From: Colletes latitarsis
Lineage: Eukaryota; Arthropoda; Insecta; Hymenoptera; Colletidae
Assembly (NCBI RefSeq): GCF_051014445.1
Contig: NC_135137.1
Location: forward strand, 25,173,501 to 25,237,500
Direction: 5' to 3'
Length of the DNA: 64,000 nt
The notes beneath the pieces were generated by a model. The model was not told the origin of the DNA, ran no database searches, and worked only from the letters and a program-made list of their open reading frames with translations. This document shows positions 48,030 to 59,109 of the stretch, piece by piece. Position 1 is the first letter of the stretch. Each line of letters starts with the position of its first letter. The translations under genes were made by a program, and so were the position numbers.

Positions 48030-48515
48030 CCGTCGCGGTACGCGGGTTCCTCGGCCGTCGCTCGCGAAATTAATTTTGAGCGACTAGTTCTAATAATCGG
48101 ATACTGTTTTCTAAGTTGCGATTGCTTCGAAGATCGAATGACGAGTGGTTCACGGAACGATTTGAACTTTTAGCTTCTGAATGATTATTTCAGATGTTGG
48201 AACACGAGTGTCTGAAATTTCCGGAGCCCGTTTCCTCCTCAGCGCGAACACCCTCCGAAACGCGATTTTGAGGGTTTATCAACCGATTCGCGTTGACTTT
48301 TCGAGTTTATCGATTGGCCATCGACTTGGGGGTGGAGGATCGATTTTCCTGCCCCGTTGGACAGGAAACTCCTCCCTCACCCGATCGTAGTGGAGGAAGG
48401 TCCCAGGTCACCCTGGACGAGGGTGACCGACGTTTTTCCCCCAAGTCAAAGGCCCCGTTAATTTTGCCGAGGAAAAAACGGGACTCTAAATTAAGACGCG
48501 TGCGTTGTAGCTGTT

Positions 48516-49270
48516 TGTTCCGTTCGGTCGGCTCGGGTTTCTCCGCTCGTTTATGGTGCCAGATGCGGAAACGTGACTTTGTCGAAAAGATCCTCGAAGA
48601 TTCCGTATCTGGCAAATTTCATCGTAAATCGTTCGAACACTTGGCGATTCGAAAGCGCTAGCCCGAGTTGACCAACGAAGGGCTGTATTGTCTCGCGGGT
48701 GGCACGGTCCTCTACAACGACCGTCGCCAACTCGTGGAACAATACAGCCATAAAACAGCTACAACGCACGTGTAGCTACGTGTCTCAATCCGGAGTCCCG
48801 TTTCTTCCTTGGCGAAATTAACGGGGCCTTCGACTTGGGGAAAACCATGGTCACCCTCGTCCAGGATGACCTGGGACTTTCCTCCACCATGATCGCATGA
48901 GGGAGGAGTTTCCTGTCCAACGGGGCAGGAAAATCGATCCTCCACCCCCAAGTCGATAGCCAATCGACTAATTAGAAAAGTCAACGCGAATCGGTGCACC
49001 ACCTCCAAAAATCGCGTTCGGAGGGGGTTCAAGCCAAGGAGGGAACGGGCTCCGGAAACTAAGAGTCAGTCGTTGTCGTGCAACCATCGAATACGGACAA
49101 AAATAGTTCCATTGTTCCGGGAACAGTTACGACGTGTTATCGTTTCGGGAAAAATCGTTACATCAAAACAGTCGCTCAAAATTAATTTGGCGAGCGACGG
49201 CCAAGAAACCTGCGTACCGCGACGGTTAGAGGGCCTTACAACTCCTCGAGAATTTAGAACTAATTCACGC
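48516..49270 (+). repeat. Inner LTR copy, inverted relative to outer LTR
   Basis: Starts TGTTCCGTTCGGTCGGCTCG and follows the 60457-61226 LTR to near its end (CACGCGG), where the last ~35 bp are missing. It lies inside the outer LTR, making a long inverted repeat (about 48030-48510 against 48780-49240) able to fold back. Confidence 0.7.
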
Positions 49271-49649
49271 GGTATTGTTCCACGAGTTGGCGATGGTCGT
49301 TGCAGAGGACCGTGCCACTCGCGAGGCAATACAGCCCTTCGTCAGTCAACTGGGGCCTTGCGTCTTCGGATTGGCAAAAAAATTTGCCAAATGCGGAATA
49401 TTCGAAGACCGTTTCGACAAAATCAACTTTCCGCATCTGGCACCATAAACGAACGGAAAACCCCGAGCTGGCCAGACGGAACAATAGGTATTTATACATC
49501 TCGTGAATCATTAATAGTAACAGGTCATAGATGCTACAAATAGTATTAATCAGTAATTCTGAAATATTCTTGGCAGATGGGGTAAACGAATTTTACGAGG
49601 CCAGATTGTTAAAGAACCTAAAACAATTAAAGCATGCTATTTCAGCAAA

Positions 49650-49745
49650 TTCAAATGTGCCACAGTCAAATCCTGTAATGTTGAGCGTTCGTTCTCAGCT
49701 TATAAATTAACTTTAATCCATAAGTGGATTCTCAATCTCAACTGA
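49650..49745 (+). pseudogene. hAT transposase C-terminal fragment, copy 2
   Basis: The plus frame FKCATVKSCNVERSFSAYKL ends at a TGA after WILNLN. It contains the hAT dimerisation signature E-R-S-F-S-x-x-K. This is the counterpart of 1030-1127, and upstream transposase is missing in both. Confidence 0.65.
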
Positions 49746-49980
49746 ATTATTTTACTTAATGTTGATTTCTACCAAATTGGTACATGAAAATCAACTTTCC
49801 TTTAAAGCATTTGTTACATATCATTCATGTATGGGACTGAAACGTTTGGTGGCTTGGGTGTTGGCCCGATCATCTAGCGTACAACCCCCCGAACGAGGTT
49901 GACTCATGCCGTATGTGCACACCCGGCTCAATTTCATTGCCTTATACGATAATGCCCCGCCACTGTACCGAGTAATTTCC

Positions 49981-49990
49981 AGTATATAAG
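49981..49990 (+). promoter_or_regulatory. LTR TATA box
   Basis: AGTATATAAGGGCC inside the solo LTR, followed about 25-30 bases on by TTCTTACTCGTAG, where transcription could begin. It marks the U3/R boundary region and gives the LTR orientation as plus. Confidence 0.5.
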
Positions 49991-50418
49991 GGCCGCGTTT
50001 TCTTACTCGTAGAGCTCGGTTTTCCTAAAACTCTCGAGACGACGTCACTTTGATACTCGAAGCAAGATCGGGCTACAATCCTCTTCGAGCAACATCCTAC
50101 CTTAGTGGTTTTAATTGTGAGTTTCAATCGTCTAAACCGAGTAGTAGCTCCCGCGAACGCGCCGCGTAAAAGCCGATTTAAACTCTCGCCGTCGTGGCAA
50201 TCTAGCAATAGTACCAGTATTGTTAATATACCACTGTATTTGAGCATCGTGATAGAATATATTCAAGTAGTTATTCTGACTTGTATTATTCAATTAGTAC
50301 CACGCTGAACCATATTAACAGTAAGACGAGGAGTATCTCACGAACCCAGTATACCTTTACCGCTCGAGGTGTACCATTACGACAGAGCAAGATCCTAAAA
50401 CTTCCTAAAAACCTACGT

Positions 50419-50563
50419 GGCTCCCAGCGTATAAAGCCCCTGGTTCGTCCACTCCTTTCTAGCGGCTCCCAGGGTATAGAGCCCCTGGTTCGTTCGTGAA
50501 ATCATACATTTTCCTTATAAATCTAACCCCGTGGCTCCCAGGGTATAGAGCCCCTGGTTCGTC
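50419..50563 (+). repeat. Three copies of a ~30-bp hairpin motif in the solo LTR
   Basis: GGCTCCCAGSGTATARAGCC with CCTGGTTCGT occurs at 50419, 50464 and 50533. CCAGGG and CCCTGG within each unit can pair. Spacing is 45 and 69 bases. Confidence 0.8.
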
Positions 50564-51006
50564 CGGAACTCCTTTCTCTCTCCCAACCATACCTAAAACC
50601 ACCGGTCGAGTACTGCCCTCGACCGAATCCAGGATCTCGCGCTCGCGCTCATAACACATTTAAAAAATAATGAACTAATAGAAGATTTTCAAATAATTAC
50701 ATTGACAATATATTAAATAATTATTAGTTTAAATTTGAGGAGAGCCGCAGCAGCCCCAATAATCCACTTAAAGGTTAAACGATCAACGTCATCAACTAAC
50801 TCTTGACAATATTGAAAAAATACTCGTAACATATTGTAATTTAAATTATGATTGATTATTATTATGTTTAAGTAATAAAATTATTTGAACATATTTTGAA
50901 TACATTTTGCGTATGCCTGTATATTTTGGCATATCATTGATACATATTTGACATATGTCGCTTACATATTTTGACATATTTTATTGACATAAATATTCGC
51001 AGTCTA

Positions 51007-51297
51007 GTTGTTAAACCTTTTCCATATACACTTTAGCGGAGTTTCAGAACTTATTTCCCAGAAAATTAATGCGGTTTTATATTACCACCCAATTTTCTAA
51101 ATGTCCGATTTTGTATCAATTTAGAAAAAGTGAAAAATTCAGAGGTTTTGTAAAATCTACAATGTTTGCAATCATGCAGTTTATTTCACATGAAATACTC
51201 TAAATTTAATTCATCAAAACTTTTTAATTTTGACCATTCTGAGAGTCTCTAGAGAGACTAGACTTATTTTTGACCATTGTTTCTTTTCATATACACA
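51007..51297. other. AT-rich spacer
   Basis: No feature recognised between the hAT copy and the next MITE. Confidence 0.3.
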
Positions 51298-52116
51298 TAC
51301 AGGGTGTTCGGCCACCCCTGGGAAAAATTTTCATGGGGGATTCTAGAGGCCAAAATAAGACGAAAATCAAGAATACCAATTTGTTGTTAGAGGCTTCGTT
51401 AAAAAGTTATTAACGTTTAAATTTTCGCCCGTACTGAATTTTTTTTTCGAAAATACGCAAGATTTTGGGTGTATGTCTATTCACCAAAAATGATTGTAAT
51501 TGACCCCCGCAATCGAAAATAATTGTTTTAGAATGATTTGAAAAATTTCTTTTCCGTCGAAAAATTTCACACCTCGAATTTTTTTCTAGAAAGTGGGTAG
51601 GCTTTCGGGGGTATGTCTATTCATCAAAAATGATTATAATTGACCCCCACAATCGAAAATAATTTTTTCAGAACAATGTGAAATTTTTTTTTATCGTCGA
51701 AAAATTTAGCCACCTAATTAGATTTTCGGTAAGAAATTTTTTTCTCGCAAATGCGTAGAATTTCTGGGGTATGTGTAATGACCAAAACTGATTGTAATTG
51801 ATCCCCGCAACCGAAAATAATTGTTTTAGAATGATTTGAAAAATTTTTTTTCGTCGAAAAATTTCATCACCTATCCGATTTTTTTTCTCGAAAATGAATA
51901 GGATTTCAGGGGTATGTGTATTCACCAAAAATGATTGTAATTGACCTCCGCAACCGAAAATAATTTTTCCAGAACGATTTGAAATTTTTGAATTTAATTG
52001 TTAATAACTTTTTAACAAAGCCTCCATCGACAAATTGGTATTCTTGATTTTCGTCTTATTTTCGCCTCTAGAATCCCCCATTAAAATTTTTGCCAGGGGT
52101 GATCGAGCACCCTGTA
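51298..52116. mobile_element. TIR element with internal tandem units, copy 2 (4 units)
   Basis: TA-bounded with TACAGGGTGTTCGGCCACCC ends and the same ~100-bp arms as 12101-12760. TGATTGTAATTGACC-type units start at 51491, 51631, 51789 and 51932 (spacing 140, 158, 143). Non-coding. Confidence 0.85.
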
Positions 52117-52550
52117 TAAGAAACAAGTATTTCGTAATTACTATATTCCGATATGTTTTGACATCACACATTGAATAATTCTTATCTTATCAAAGTAAAG
52201 AAATCTAACATATAATTTTTTAGGATCATTTACTTAATATACTTACTTAAAGACAAGTGCACCTGTTGAACTTCGTAGGCGAGTGTTCAGTCAGTGTATC
52301 GTGGATACACTATACACTATTTTTGAATAAATATTTATTTTTAAACACTTGATGACATGGTTAATAACATTCTTGAATATCATTATTCTCTTACTTTTCC
52401 ATCCATTCAAAATAAAATTGCAAAAAAACGCTTTATTTCAGGTTTTTACAATTGTCTTCGATGTCATAACACTGTTTTTAATAGTAAAATTAGATGAAAT
52501 ATTGCGTTAACTCATATTAATTCTAGTATTTTATTGTTTTGCTATTTGCT
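52117..52550. other. AT-rich spacer
   Basis: About 430 bases; no feature recognised. Confidence 0.3.
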
Positions 52551-52760
52551 TTAATGACTTGCGGTACAACGTCTTTGCATAGATTGCATTAAACGAATGT
52601 GTCGATCAAGGGGAATTGAATTCCCTGAAGCTTCTATTATTTTGTATAATTCGTTAACATTTTTTGGCTTTTTATGTCTTATTTCCCTATCTACGTCGAT
52701 CCAAAGCATCTCAATTCGATTTAAATCCAGACTTTGTGCCGGCCATTCCAAAACATAGAT
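52551..52760 (-). pseudogene. Tc1-like transposase, C-terminal fragment
   Basis: The minus frame reads VLEWPAQSLDLNRIEMLWIDVDREIR, then NELYKIIEASGNSIPLDRHIRLMQSMQRRCTA. This is the third catalytic block of a DD34E Tc1 transposase (W-P-A-Q-S-P-D-L-N-P-I-E-x-L-W, Glu kept, two prolines changed) followed by the usual C-terminal helix. The rest of the gene is not recognisable upstream (52760-53045), so this is a short relic. Confidence 0.75.
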
Positions 52761-53045
52761 ATGTTGTCATAGCATCGTAAGATGTCGTGAATAAGCATTT
52801 TCATGAAAAATACTTATAATTGACCCGTGAATCTAAAATAAATTTTTTCTAAAGTATTTGAAATTTTTCAGTTTAACTGAAAAATTTATTTAGTATTCGA
52901 AACTTTGATCTAAATAAGGATTTTAACCATCTGTACTTAATCTAGTTCAAAGTCACATGGGTCCTCTATACTTTCCACTATGCATAATTACAAAAAAATG
53001 CCAACTAAATTGCATGTTTTCCCGCAACTTTTATACATTATATGC

Positions 53046-53646
53046 TTAACACATTGACGCCGGGACGTTTTTATGCGGATACGGGAAGATTTTATGTGTT
53101 TTGTTTCAATCGCGGTACGTTAGGAAAAAGTTCTATAACTTCTACAATAAATAATATGTTTCAAGGAAATTTTGAGGAACTACTTTTCCTTCATTTAAAG
53201 AATTTTTATACAAATATTAGAAATAAGATTTCTACCGTTTAAACATGAAGAAGCATATCCGAGCGAGGCAAACATGTGACTGTTTGCAGACGTCACGATA
53301 GTACAAGAAGGTGTTATCTAAAAGCTCGTTTTCTGTCGAGGAACACTTATCTTATCAAATGCACGTGGATCATCTAATTATGACACAGATAGAGATATCT
53401 GTCATCTCTGATTGTATAAAGAAGAAAAGGACCAGGTGTCAAATTTCTACCGTAACGGATATACATATAAGCTGCAGTACCAATAATAAAAAGATAAAGA
53501 AATATATAGAATTAAAATAAAAAAATATATATATATATATATATTATATAAAATATATACAATTTATTTTAAGATAGACACAAGAAAATCTTAATGATGT
53601 ACCTTCGCGTCATCCTGTCCCTAGTAAAAAAACGCCAATGTGTTAA
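53046..53646. mobile_element. piggyBac-like element (TTAA ends), family 4, ~600 bp
   Basis: TTAACACATTGACGCCGGGA at the left and, inverted, TTAACACATTGGCGTTTTTT at the right. A (TA)n run at 53525-53550 lies inside. Two short open frames (66 and 69 codons) show no firm domain. It may be a deletion derivative of a piggyBac gene. Confidence 0.6.
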
Positions 53647-54205
53647 ACAAATACATAGGTACCAACATCTACCAGGACTTTCGAAGCCATTTGAACATAC
53701 TACATATCAGACAAAATCATACAATTAGTATCACGTGATAAATTTTAATGTCTTAAAAATTTACACAAATTCTTCGAAACATTTTGTATCAAATTAACAT
53801 TTTTCATATCCAAATAACAAAATTTAATATAACAATAAGTTATAAACACACAACAGTACAGTTCGTCTTAATTGAAAACTAATCTCATATTCTATTTCAA
53901 CATACATATTTACCACTTTTGACGCTTGTATTTAATTTCCTACAATTTTTAAATAATTTTTTACACTAGCCAAGTAAGGTTTCATATTATATACGTTTAT
54001 ATTTGACTGAAATATTACAAAACCATAATCCTGTTCTATGATTTATATGATACGCACTCAAATCCCATTGTCTCAGAGTAGAATTTTATTCGTATTCTTA
54101 CTGTTGGGACATAAAATGAAGATCGGTCGTTAGCAACGGATTGTTTACAGTCGCGAATCTTCGGATAAATTAAAACTCGACGAAGAGGATATTTTTGACT
54201 TCATA
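53647..54205. other. AT-rich spacer
   Basis: About 560 bases; no feature recognised. Confidence 0.3.
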
Positions 54206-54722
54206 TACAGGGTGTTCGGCCACCCCTGGGAAAAATTTTAATAGGGGATTCTAGAAGCCAAAATAAGACGAAAATCAGGAATACCAATTTGTTGATGGAA
54301 GCTTCGTTAAAAAGTTATTAACGTTTAAAGTTCCGTCCGTACTGAATTTTTTTCTCGAAAATGCGCAAGATTTCGGGGTTATATCTATTCGCCAAAAATG
54401 ATTGTAATTGACCCCCGCAATCGAAAACAATTTTTCCAAAACGATTTGAAATTTTTTTTTCCGTCCAAAAATTTCACACCTCGAATTTTGTTCTAGAAAG
54501 TGGGTAGCATTTCGAGGGTATGTCTATTCACCAAAAATGATTGCAATTGACCCCCGTAACCGAAAATAATTTTTCCAGAACGATTTGAAATTTTTGAATT
54601 TAATTGTTAATAACTTTTTAACGAAACCTCCATCAACAAATTGGTATTCTTGATTTTCGTCTTATTTTGGCTTATAGAATCCCCCATTAAAATTTTCCCC
54701 AGGGGTGGCCGAACACCCTGTA
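54206..54722. mobile_element. TIR element with internal tandem units, copy 3 (2 units)
   Basis: Same ends and arms as 12101-12760 and 51298-52116. Internal units start at 54399 and 54539. Its right TA (54721-54722) touches the TA of the next mariner, so the two elements abut. Confidence 0.85.
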
Positions 54723-55816
54723 TACGAGGGTCGTCTGAAAAGTTTTGAGCCTAACATAGAAACAAGTATTCTTCCAGTCAAATATAGCTTTATTTTTCAA
54801 CATAGTGTCCTTTTAAGTCAATACACTTTTCTCAGTGATGCTTTAACCCTTTTAACCCTTCGAAATAGTAGTTGGTGTCTTGCCCTGCAAAATAGGCGTT
54901 TATGTCTCTGTCCTCCAAGCGATATTTTAAGCTTAGGAAAGAGGAAAAGAGGATGGTTAACCAATTCGAAACGTAATCCTTGAATTTTGGCCATGGCAAC
55001 CGCCGAAGTGTGAGCTGATGCGTTATCTCGATGGAACAGCGCTTTTTTCTTCTTCTCCAAATGCGGCTATTTTTTTGCAATTTCTGCCTTCAGCTTATCA
55101 AGTAATGACGCGTAATACGCTCTCCTTATTGTTTTATCTTTTTCAAGATAGTCGATGAATACAATTCCTTGTGTATCAATCATTGCAGTCCATTTTTTTG
55201 ACTGTTTTTTCGTCTCAGGAGTGTAGTGGTGGATCAAAGTTTCATCTACAGTTATGAATCGGCTCAAAAAATCTGATTCGTTTCGCTTAAACCGCTCCAA
55301 TAGAGCCTTGCAAATGTTCATTCGATTGCGCTTTTGGTCAAAAGTGAGCAAGCGCGGATAGCTTTTACGCATGTCCAACTCTTAAGCCAATATATGAAAA
55401 ACGCGTTCTTTTGATATTCCTACAGCTTCTGTTATCTCTCTAACCTTGATTCGACGGTCGTCCAGTACCATTTTGTGAACATTTTCGATGTTATCGGTGG
55501 TGGTCGCAGTTTTTGGCCGTCCCAAATGCTCATCATCAGCCAAGCTGGTATGACCACGTTTAAATTCAGCTGTCCATCTTTTCACGGTGTCATTTAATGG
55601 GGCAGAGTCTCCGTAAACAGCGTCGATCTCGGTTTTAATTTGTGCAGGTATATTGCCTTTCAAATACAAGTATTTTATCATGGAACAAAATTCAGCAAAA
55701 TTGCTGAAATTTTCACAGATACTTGTCAATGCATATACCATTGTACTACCAGAATGGTTTTGACGAAAAACGCCACCTTCGTGTCGAGACTCAAAACTTA
55801 TTAGACGATCCTTGTA
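54723..55816 (-). mobile_element. Mariner (mellifera-like), disabled
   Basis: 1.09 kb between TA sites. Termini TACGAGGGTCGTCTGAAAAG and, inverted from the high end, TACAAGGATCGTCTAATAAG. It carries one broken transposase gene on the minus strand. Its high end sits immediately after the stop codon of an inverted mariner C-terminus. Confidence 0.8.
54790..55700 (-). pseudogene. Mariner transposase lacking the third catalytic acid
   Basis: In order: EFCSMIKYLYLKGNIPAQIK and TVKRWTAEFKRG (first helix-turn-helix), DEHLGRPKTATT (linker), REITEAVGISKERVFHIL (second), then a stop. RKSYPRLLTFDQKRNRMN follows, with FITVDETLIHHYTPETK (first Asp). After another stop comes LFHRDNASAHTSAVAMAKIQ (second Asp). 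The sequence then jumps from FELVNHP to LFLFPKLK, so the Y-S-P-D-L-A-P-x-D block with the third Asp is deleted. The tail (GLKHH..EKCIDLKGHYVEK) is out of frame. Mellifera-type mariner, certainly inactive. Confidence 0.85.
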
Positions 55817-55967
55817 TTTACTTATTATCACCTTCAATATACATCCCTCCTTTATCCCTACAACACTCCATGCGAATATTCCATTGTTCGAAACAGTGCT
55901 GGAAGTCTTCTTCGGTCAGTTCCTTCAGAGCGCGTGCCGCTTTTTCTTTCACAGCTTCAACATCCTG
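55817..55967 (-). pseudogene. Irritans-like mariner C-terminus, inverted duplicate
   Basis: The minus strand reads VEAVKEKAARALKELTEEDFQHCFEQWNIRMECC and ends IEGDNK plus stop. It is the same tail as 62500-62661 on the plus strand. It joins head-on to plus-strand middle sequence of the same mariner at 55968, so this is a rearranged, inverted duplicate. Directly after its stop codon another mariner is inserted. Confidence 0.75.
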
Positions 55968-56055
55968 AAACGAAACGCCAATCTATGCACTGGTAAAGCC
56001 CAAATTCACCGAAAGCCAAAAAAACTCGAATGAGCAAATCAAAATTCAAAGCAAT
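55968..56055 (+). pseudogene. Irritans-like mariner, middle part left of the Gypsy
   Basis: The plus strand reads DPETKRQSMHW, a stop, then SPNSPKAKKTRMSKSKFKA, the conserved mariner stretch after the first catalytic Asp. The same frame resumes at 61973 beyond the Gypsy element, sharing the CAAT duplication. The N-terminal half is absent. Confidence 0.75.
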
Positions 56056-56368
56056 TGTAGGATAAAACTAGCGCACAAGCTTGCTCCGCATTCCCCAATC
56101 GTTCTCAACGCTCTGCCTTCCCCGGTCACTCTCTCCTAATCTCTCATACACACACACACACACACGCGCCTTAAGAGACAAAAACCTGCACGCATTCTGC
56201 ATTCGTCTTCGCAACGGGGCAATCGATTAGTTTGTTTTCCCGGTTCGAACAGGTGACTCCGACTCCGGTCATAGCAATCGATTGATTTGCTTTCCCGGTT
56301 CGAACAGCTGACTCCAGTCACTCACCTCACGCATTTACAAAACAACGCACTCACATTCTTACTCCACA
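56056..56368 (-). repeat. Gypsy 3' LTR
   Basis: On the minus strand TGTGGAGTAAGAATGTG...TATCCTACA. It contains a (CA)n tract and a duplicated block with TCCCGGTTCGAACAG. About 97% identical by eye to the 5' LTR, apart from the CA-repeat length. Confidence 0.9.
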
Positions 56369-56410
56369 CTCGGCCATCGTGCATGATATCTGCCCTCAGA
56401 TATCCATTGT

Positions 56411-57220
56411 TCATTCTTCACCTGATAAGACATCACTAGCTTCATTAACCCACGGTTTCATGTGTTCCGCCGAAGTCGATGTCTGCTGCGGACCTTCGTG
56501 CTCGCCCACCTTATGTACAATGAAATCATCATTCCTTAGGATTCTCTCAACTCGATACGGACCTAAGTATTTGAATGCAAATTTCAAACTCGGGCCGCAC
56601 TGGGTTCTCTTTATGGCAACCAACTCTCCCTCTTTGTATTGTCGAGCTTCCTTTCTACGTTTATCGTATCTGCGACGATTCTTACTCTGAATCTTTAAAA
56701 TATTTTCTTTAGCTCGATTCCGCAGCTCTTTCCTGCTACTCTGAAACATATCGATCCATTTCCTCTCTATCAACTCACGAATATTCGGATTATCTTTCAT
56801 TTTTGGGCATGCCCCAAACAGTAACTTAAATGGCGTTGTACCGATGCTCTTATGAGGTGTTGCATTTAAAAATTTCTACGTAATATCCAAATAGCGATAC
56901 CACTCCTCCGGTTTTGGTGCCGATAACTTTGTTACCACTGGTATAAGTGTCCTGTTTACGCGCTTTACTTGACCATTTGCTCTCGGCATTCCCGCAGTTA
57001 TTAAAATTTGTTCAATCGCTTCCGATCTACAATATTCCCGAAAATCATGTGAAGTGAAAGCTGTACTCTGATCAGAGATAATTCTCCGAGGATTTCCAAA
57101 AATTGACGATTGCTTCTTCAAACGTTCTATCACTTCGGAGGTAGCTGTAGTCTTCGTGGCATGCAGCCACACGAACTTCGAAAATGCGTCGACAACTACA
57201 AAAATATGCTTATAAGTCTT
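56411..57220 (-). pseudogene. Gypsy integrase core and C-terminal domain
   Basis: Minus-strand segments: KHIFVVVDAFSKFVWLHATKTT, then FGNPRRIISDQSTAFTSHDF (second Asp). Next, AGMPRANGQVKRVNRTLIPVV carries the third block, where the catalytic Glu is replaced by Lys (normally N-G-Q-x-E-R-x-N). After a stop follow TPFKLLFGACPKMKD, RYDKRRKEARQYKEGELVAIKRTQ, and LGPYRVERILRNDDFIVHKV, the GPY/F-type C-terminal domain. The stops near 57221 and 56876 and the E-to-K change make it inactive. Confidence 0.85.
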
Positions 57221-58228
57221 TCACGTAGATGGAAGTGGTCCGAGATGGTCAATATGATATGTGTCTAATGGCACACTACCCTTGTTAATAGAATGTAAAA
57301 ATCCTTCCTGTATCCCATGTTTCCTTTCAGCAAGAATACACGGAACACAATTACGCACAACTTTTTCTACTTTTGATTTTAAGTCTGTGAACCAATAGTC
57401 TTTTCTAACTAGCGTTTCCGTTTTCGCACTCCCGATATGACCGTTTTCGTGTACACGTCGAATGATTTGTGATTGCATAATACGCGGCATTATCAATTTT
57501 ACGTCACTCTCAATTTCTTCAAATAAAAGACCATTCCGCACTACAAACCCTCTTAACTGTTTTTCATTCATCGCTTTGACAATCGGTTTCAAACTTTCAT
57601 CCTCACACTGCGCTTTACGTAATCTCACAATCATACTATCCTCACACTCGTCTATTAACATACACTTCGGAAGCGGATTCCGGCTTAACGCGTCCACATG
57701 TCTTAAACTATTTCCCGAACGGTGCTCTATTTTATAATTAAACTCCTCTAATAAAAGAGCCCATCTCGCAACTCGCACGCACAAATCTCTCTTACGCATC
57801 GTTAATGTAAACGCCTGACAATCTGTAACTATTTTAAACGGTATACCTAACAAATATATTCTAAATTTTTTTAGGGCTTTAACTATTGCTAAAACTTTCA
57901 GCTCATAACTAATATATCTCGATTCTGCTGGTGTTGTTTTTCCGTTTGCAAAGTATACTGGATAAAATTTATTATCATTACTATCATGCTGTAAAAGAAT
58001 CGCACCATAACCATACATTGAAGCGTCCGTATGTAATTTCGTTTCCGCTTTTAATCTATATAATCTCAAAACTGGACCACTGCCCAAAATAGTTTTTAAC
58101 CCCGTAAATGCTAATTTTTCTTCTTCCCCAAAATGAAAGTTAACGTTTGTTTTCAATAAATTTGTTAACGGCCGCGCAATCATGGAATAATTTCGGATAA
58201 ATTTTCTAAAGTAGCCAACCAAACCCAA
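57221..58228 (-). pseudogene. Gypsy RT thumb, RNase H and integrase zinc-binding region
   Basis: A 335-codon open stretch. It begins LVGYFRKFIRNYSMIARPLTNLL (RT connection). RNase H follows: TKLHTDASMYGYGAILLQ (Asp), SYELKVLAIVKALKKFRIYLLG (Glu), FKIVTDCQAF (Asp), HRSGNSLRHVDALSR (Asp). All four acidic residues are kept. Then come the linker and the integrase zinc finger (HENGHIGSAKTETLV..CVPCILAERK), and YHIDHLGPLP with the first integrase Asp before a stop. This is the best-preserved part of pol. Confidence 0.85.
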
Positions 58229-59109
58229 AAAACTTTGACTTCTGCTTGAAATTTTGTAATTGGGGAAATCTCATAACTGCTTCTGCTTTCTTTTCCGATG
58301 GACGAATGCTTCCGTCTTCAATTATGTGCCCTAAAAACTCTATTCTTGTCTGCAGAAAGCTACACTTTTTCCAGTTAATGTTCAAACCGAATTCTTCTGC
58401 AACGCGCAACACTATCTTCGTAATTCAATGAAGGAATAATTAAATCATCCATATAAATTATAACTTTTTTCTTATTAACTAAATCCTTAAAAACAGCATT
58501 TATACATTTTTGAAACACCGTTGGTGAGTTACATAAACCGAACGGAACATACAAAAATTCATATTGGCCGTTTGGAACTGTGAAAGCAGTATATTTCCTA
58601 CTATCTTCATCTATAAGCACGTAGAAAAATCCATTTTTTAAATGTAAAGTACTAAAAATATGTGAACCTTGTAGAGCATCCAATTGATCTTCAATTAGCG
58701 GCAATGGATATCGATCTTCAATTATTATTTTTGTATTAAGTTTTCTATAATCTACACAGAGCCTGGTCGTATTGTCTTTTTTCTTTACAAGTACTACTGG
58801 ACTGGCATAATCAGAAAGAGAAGGCTGCATAATACCGTCAGCAAGCCACTGCTTTATATGTTTGTCAACTTCTTTTTCAAGAGAGGACAATCGTCTAGCC
58901 CTCTGGTAAACTGGTTCATCATCTTTAACCATTATGGACATTTTTACCCCCGTTTCTCGTGTTTTAACCGATTCATAATTTTTTATCGAATCGCAAATGA
59001 TGCCTCTATGTTTGATACTGGAAATATTCGACAAATCGATCTCATTTACTTCATCTATACAATCTATTTTGTAAATTTCGGGTATATTACTTTCTAACTG
59101 GTTTTCTTT
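58206..59109 (-). pseudogene. Gypsy reverse transcriptase
   Basis: The main frame (58375-59034) runs VYQRARRLSSLEKEVDKHIKQWLADGIMQPS, then YASPVVLVKKKDNTTRLCVDYRKLN. Next is FSTLHLKNGFFYV, then FTVPNGQYEFLYVPFGLCNSPTVFQ, then IIYMDDLIIPS. The Y-M-D-D box is intact, but the first catalytic Asp (normally S-x-L-D-L-x-x-G-F) is His, so the palm is dead. After a frameshift near 58410 come GLNINWKKCSFLQ and FLGHIIEDGSIRPSEKK (thumb). One stop separates it from protease at about 59110. Confidence 0.85.

Larger units (their letters stand above)
47720..49488 (-). mobile_element. LTR insertion (outer) with inverted LTR and MITE nested inside
   Basis: The body 47725-49483 starts TGAAACGTACCGTCGCGTCG and ends CCAGACGGAACA, flanked by ATAGC and ATAGG (5-bp duplication with one change). 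On the minus strand it is TGTTCC...TTCA, the same LTR family as the solo copy at 60457-61226. It holds a TTAA MITE (47805-48029) and a second LTR in opposite orientation (48516 to about 49270). Copy 1 of the hAT shows the empty site near 1250. Confidence 0.75.
49808..50660 (+). mobile_element. Solo LTR (845 bp), 4-bp target duplication CATT
   Basis: The body 49812-50656 begins TGTTACATATC and ends CTCATAACA, with TGTTA...TAACA ends. It is flanked by CATT (49808-49811 and 50657-50660). The first hAT copy has the uninterrupted AAAGCATTTAAAAAAT near 960. A TATA box and triple hairpin motif are inside. No internal retroelement genes. The 4-bp duplication suits the Gypsy clade. Confidence 0.85.
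47437..51006 (+). mobile_element. hAT element copy 2, split by two LTR insertions
   Basis: The termini TAGACTGCGGATGTTTATG and the complement at 51006 match copy 1, in opposite orientation. Removing the LTRs at 47725-49483 and 49812-50656 leaves segments 47437-47724, 49484-49811 and 50657-51006, which align in order with copy 1. The 8-bp target duplication seen in copy 1 is no longer readable here (CAGATGAC versus GTTGTTAA). Confidence 0.75.

Noticed and set aside
48293..49543. Several 70-156-codon ORFs on both strands
   Set aside because: All lie inside the nested LTR copies and recur in the solo LTR at 60.5-61.2 kb.
56220..56320. tRNA-like words (CCGGTTCGAACAG twice)
   Set aside because: They are a duplicated block of the Gypsy LTR. 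No cloverleaf or A box could be made.
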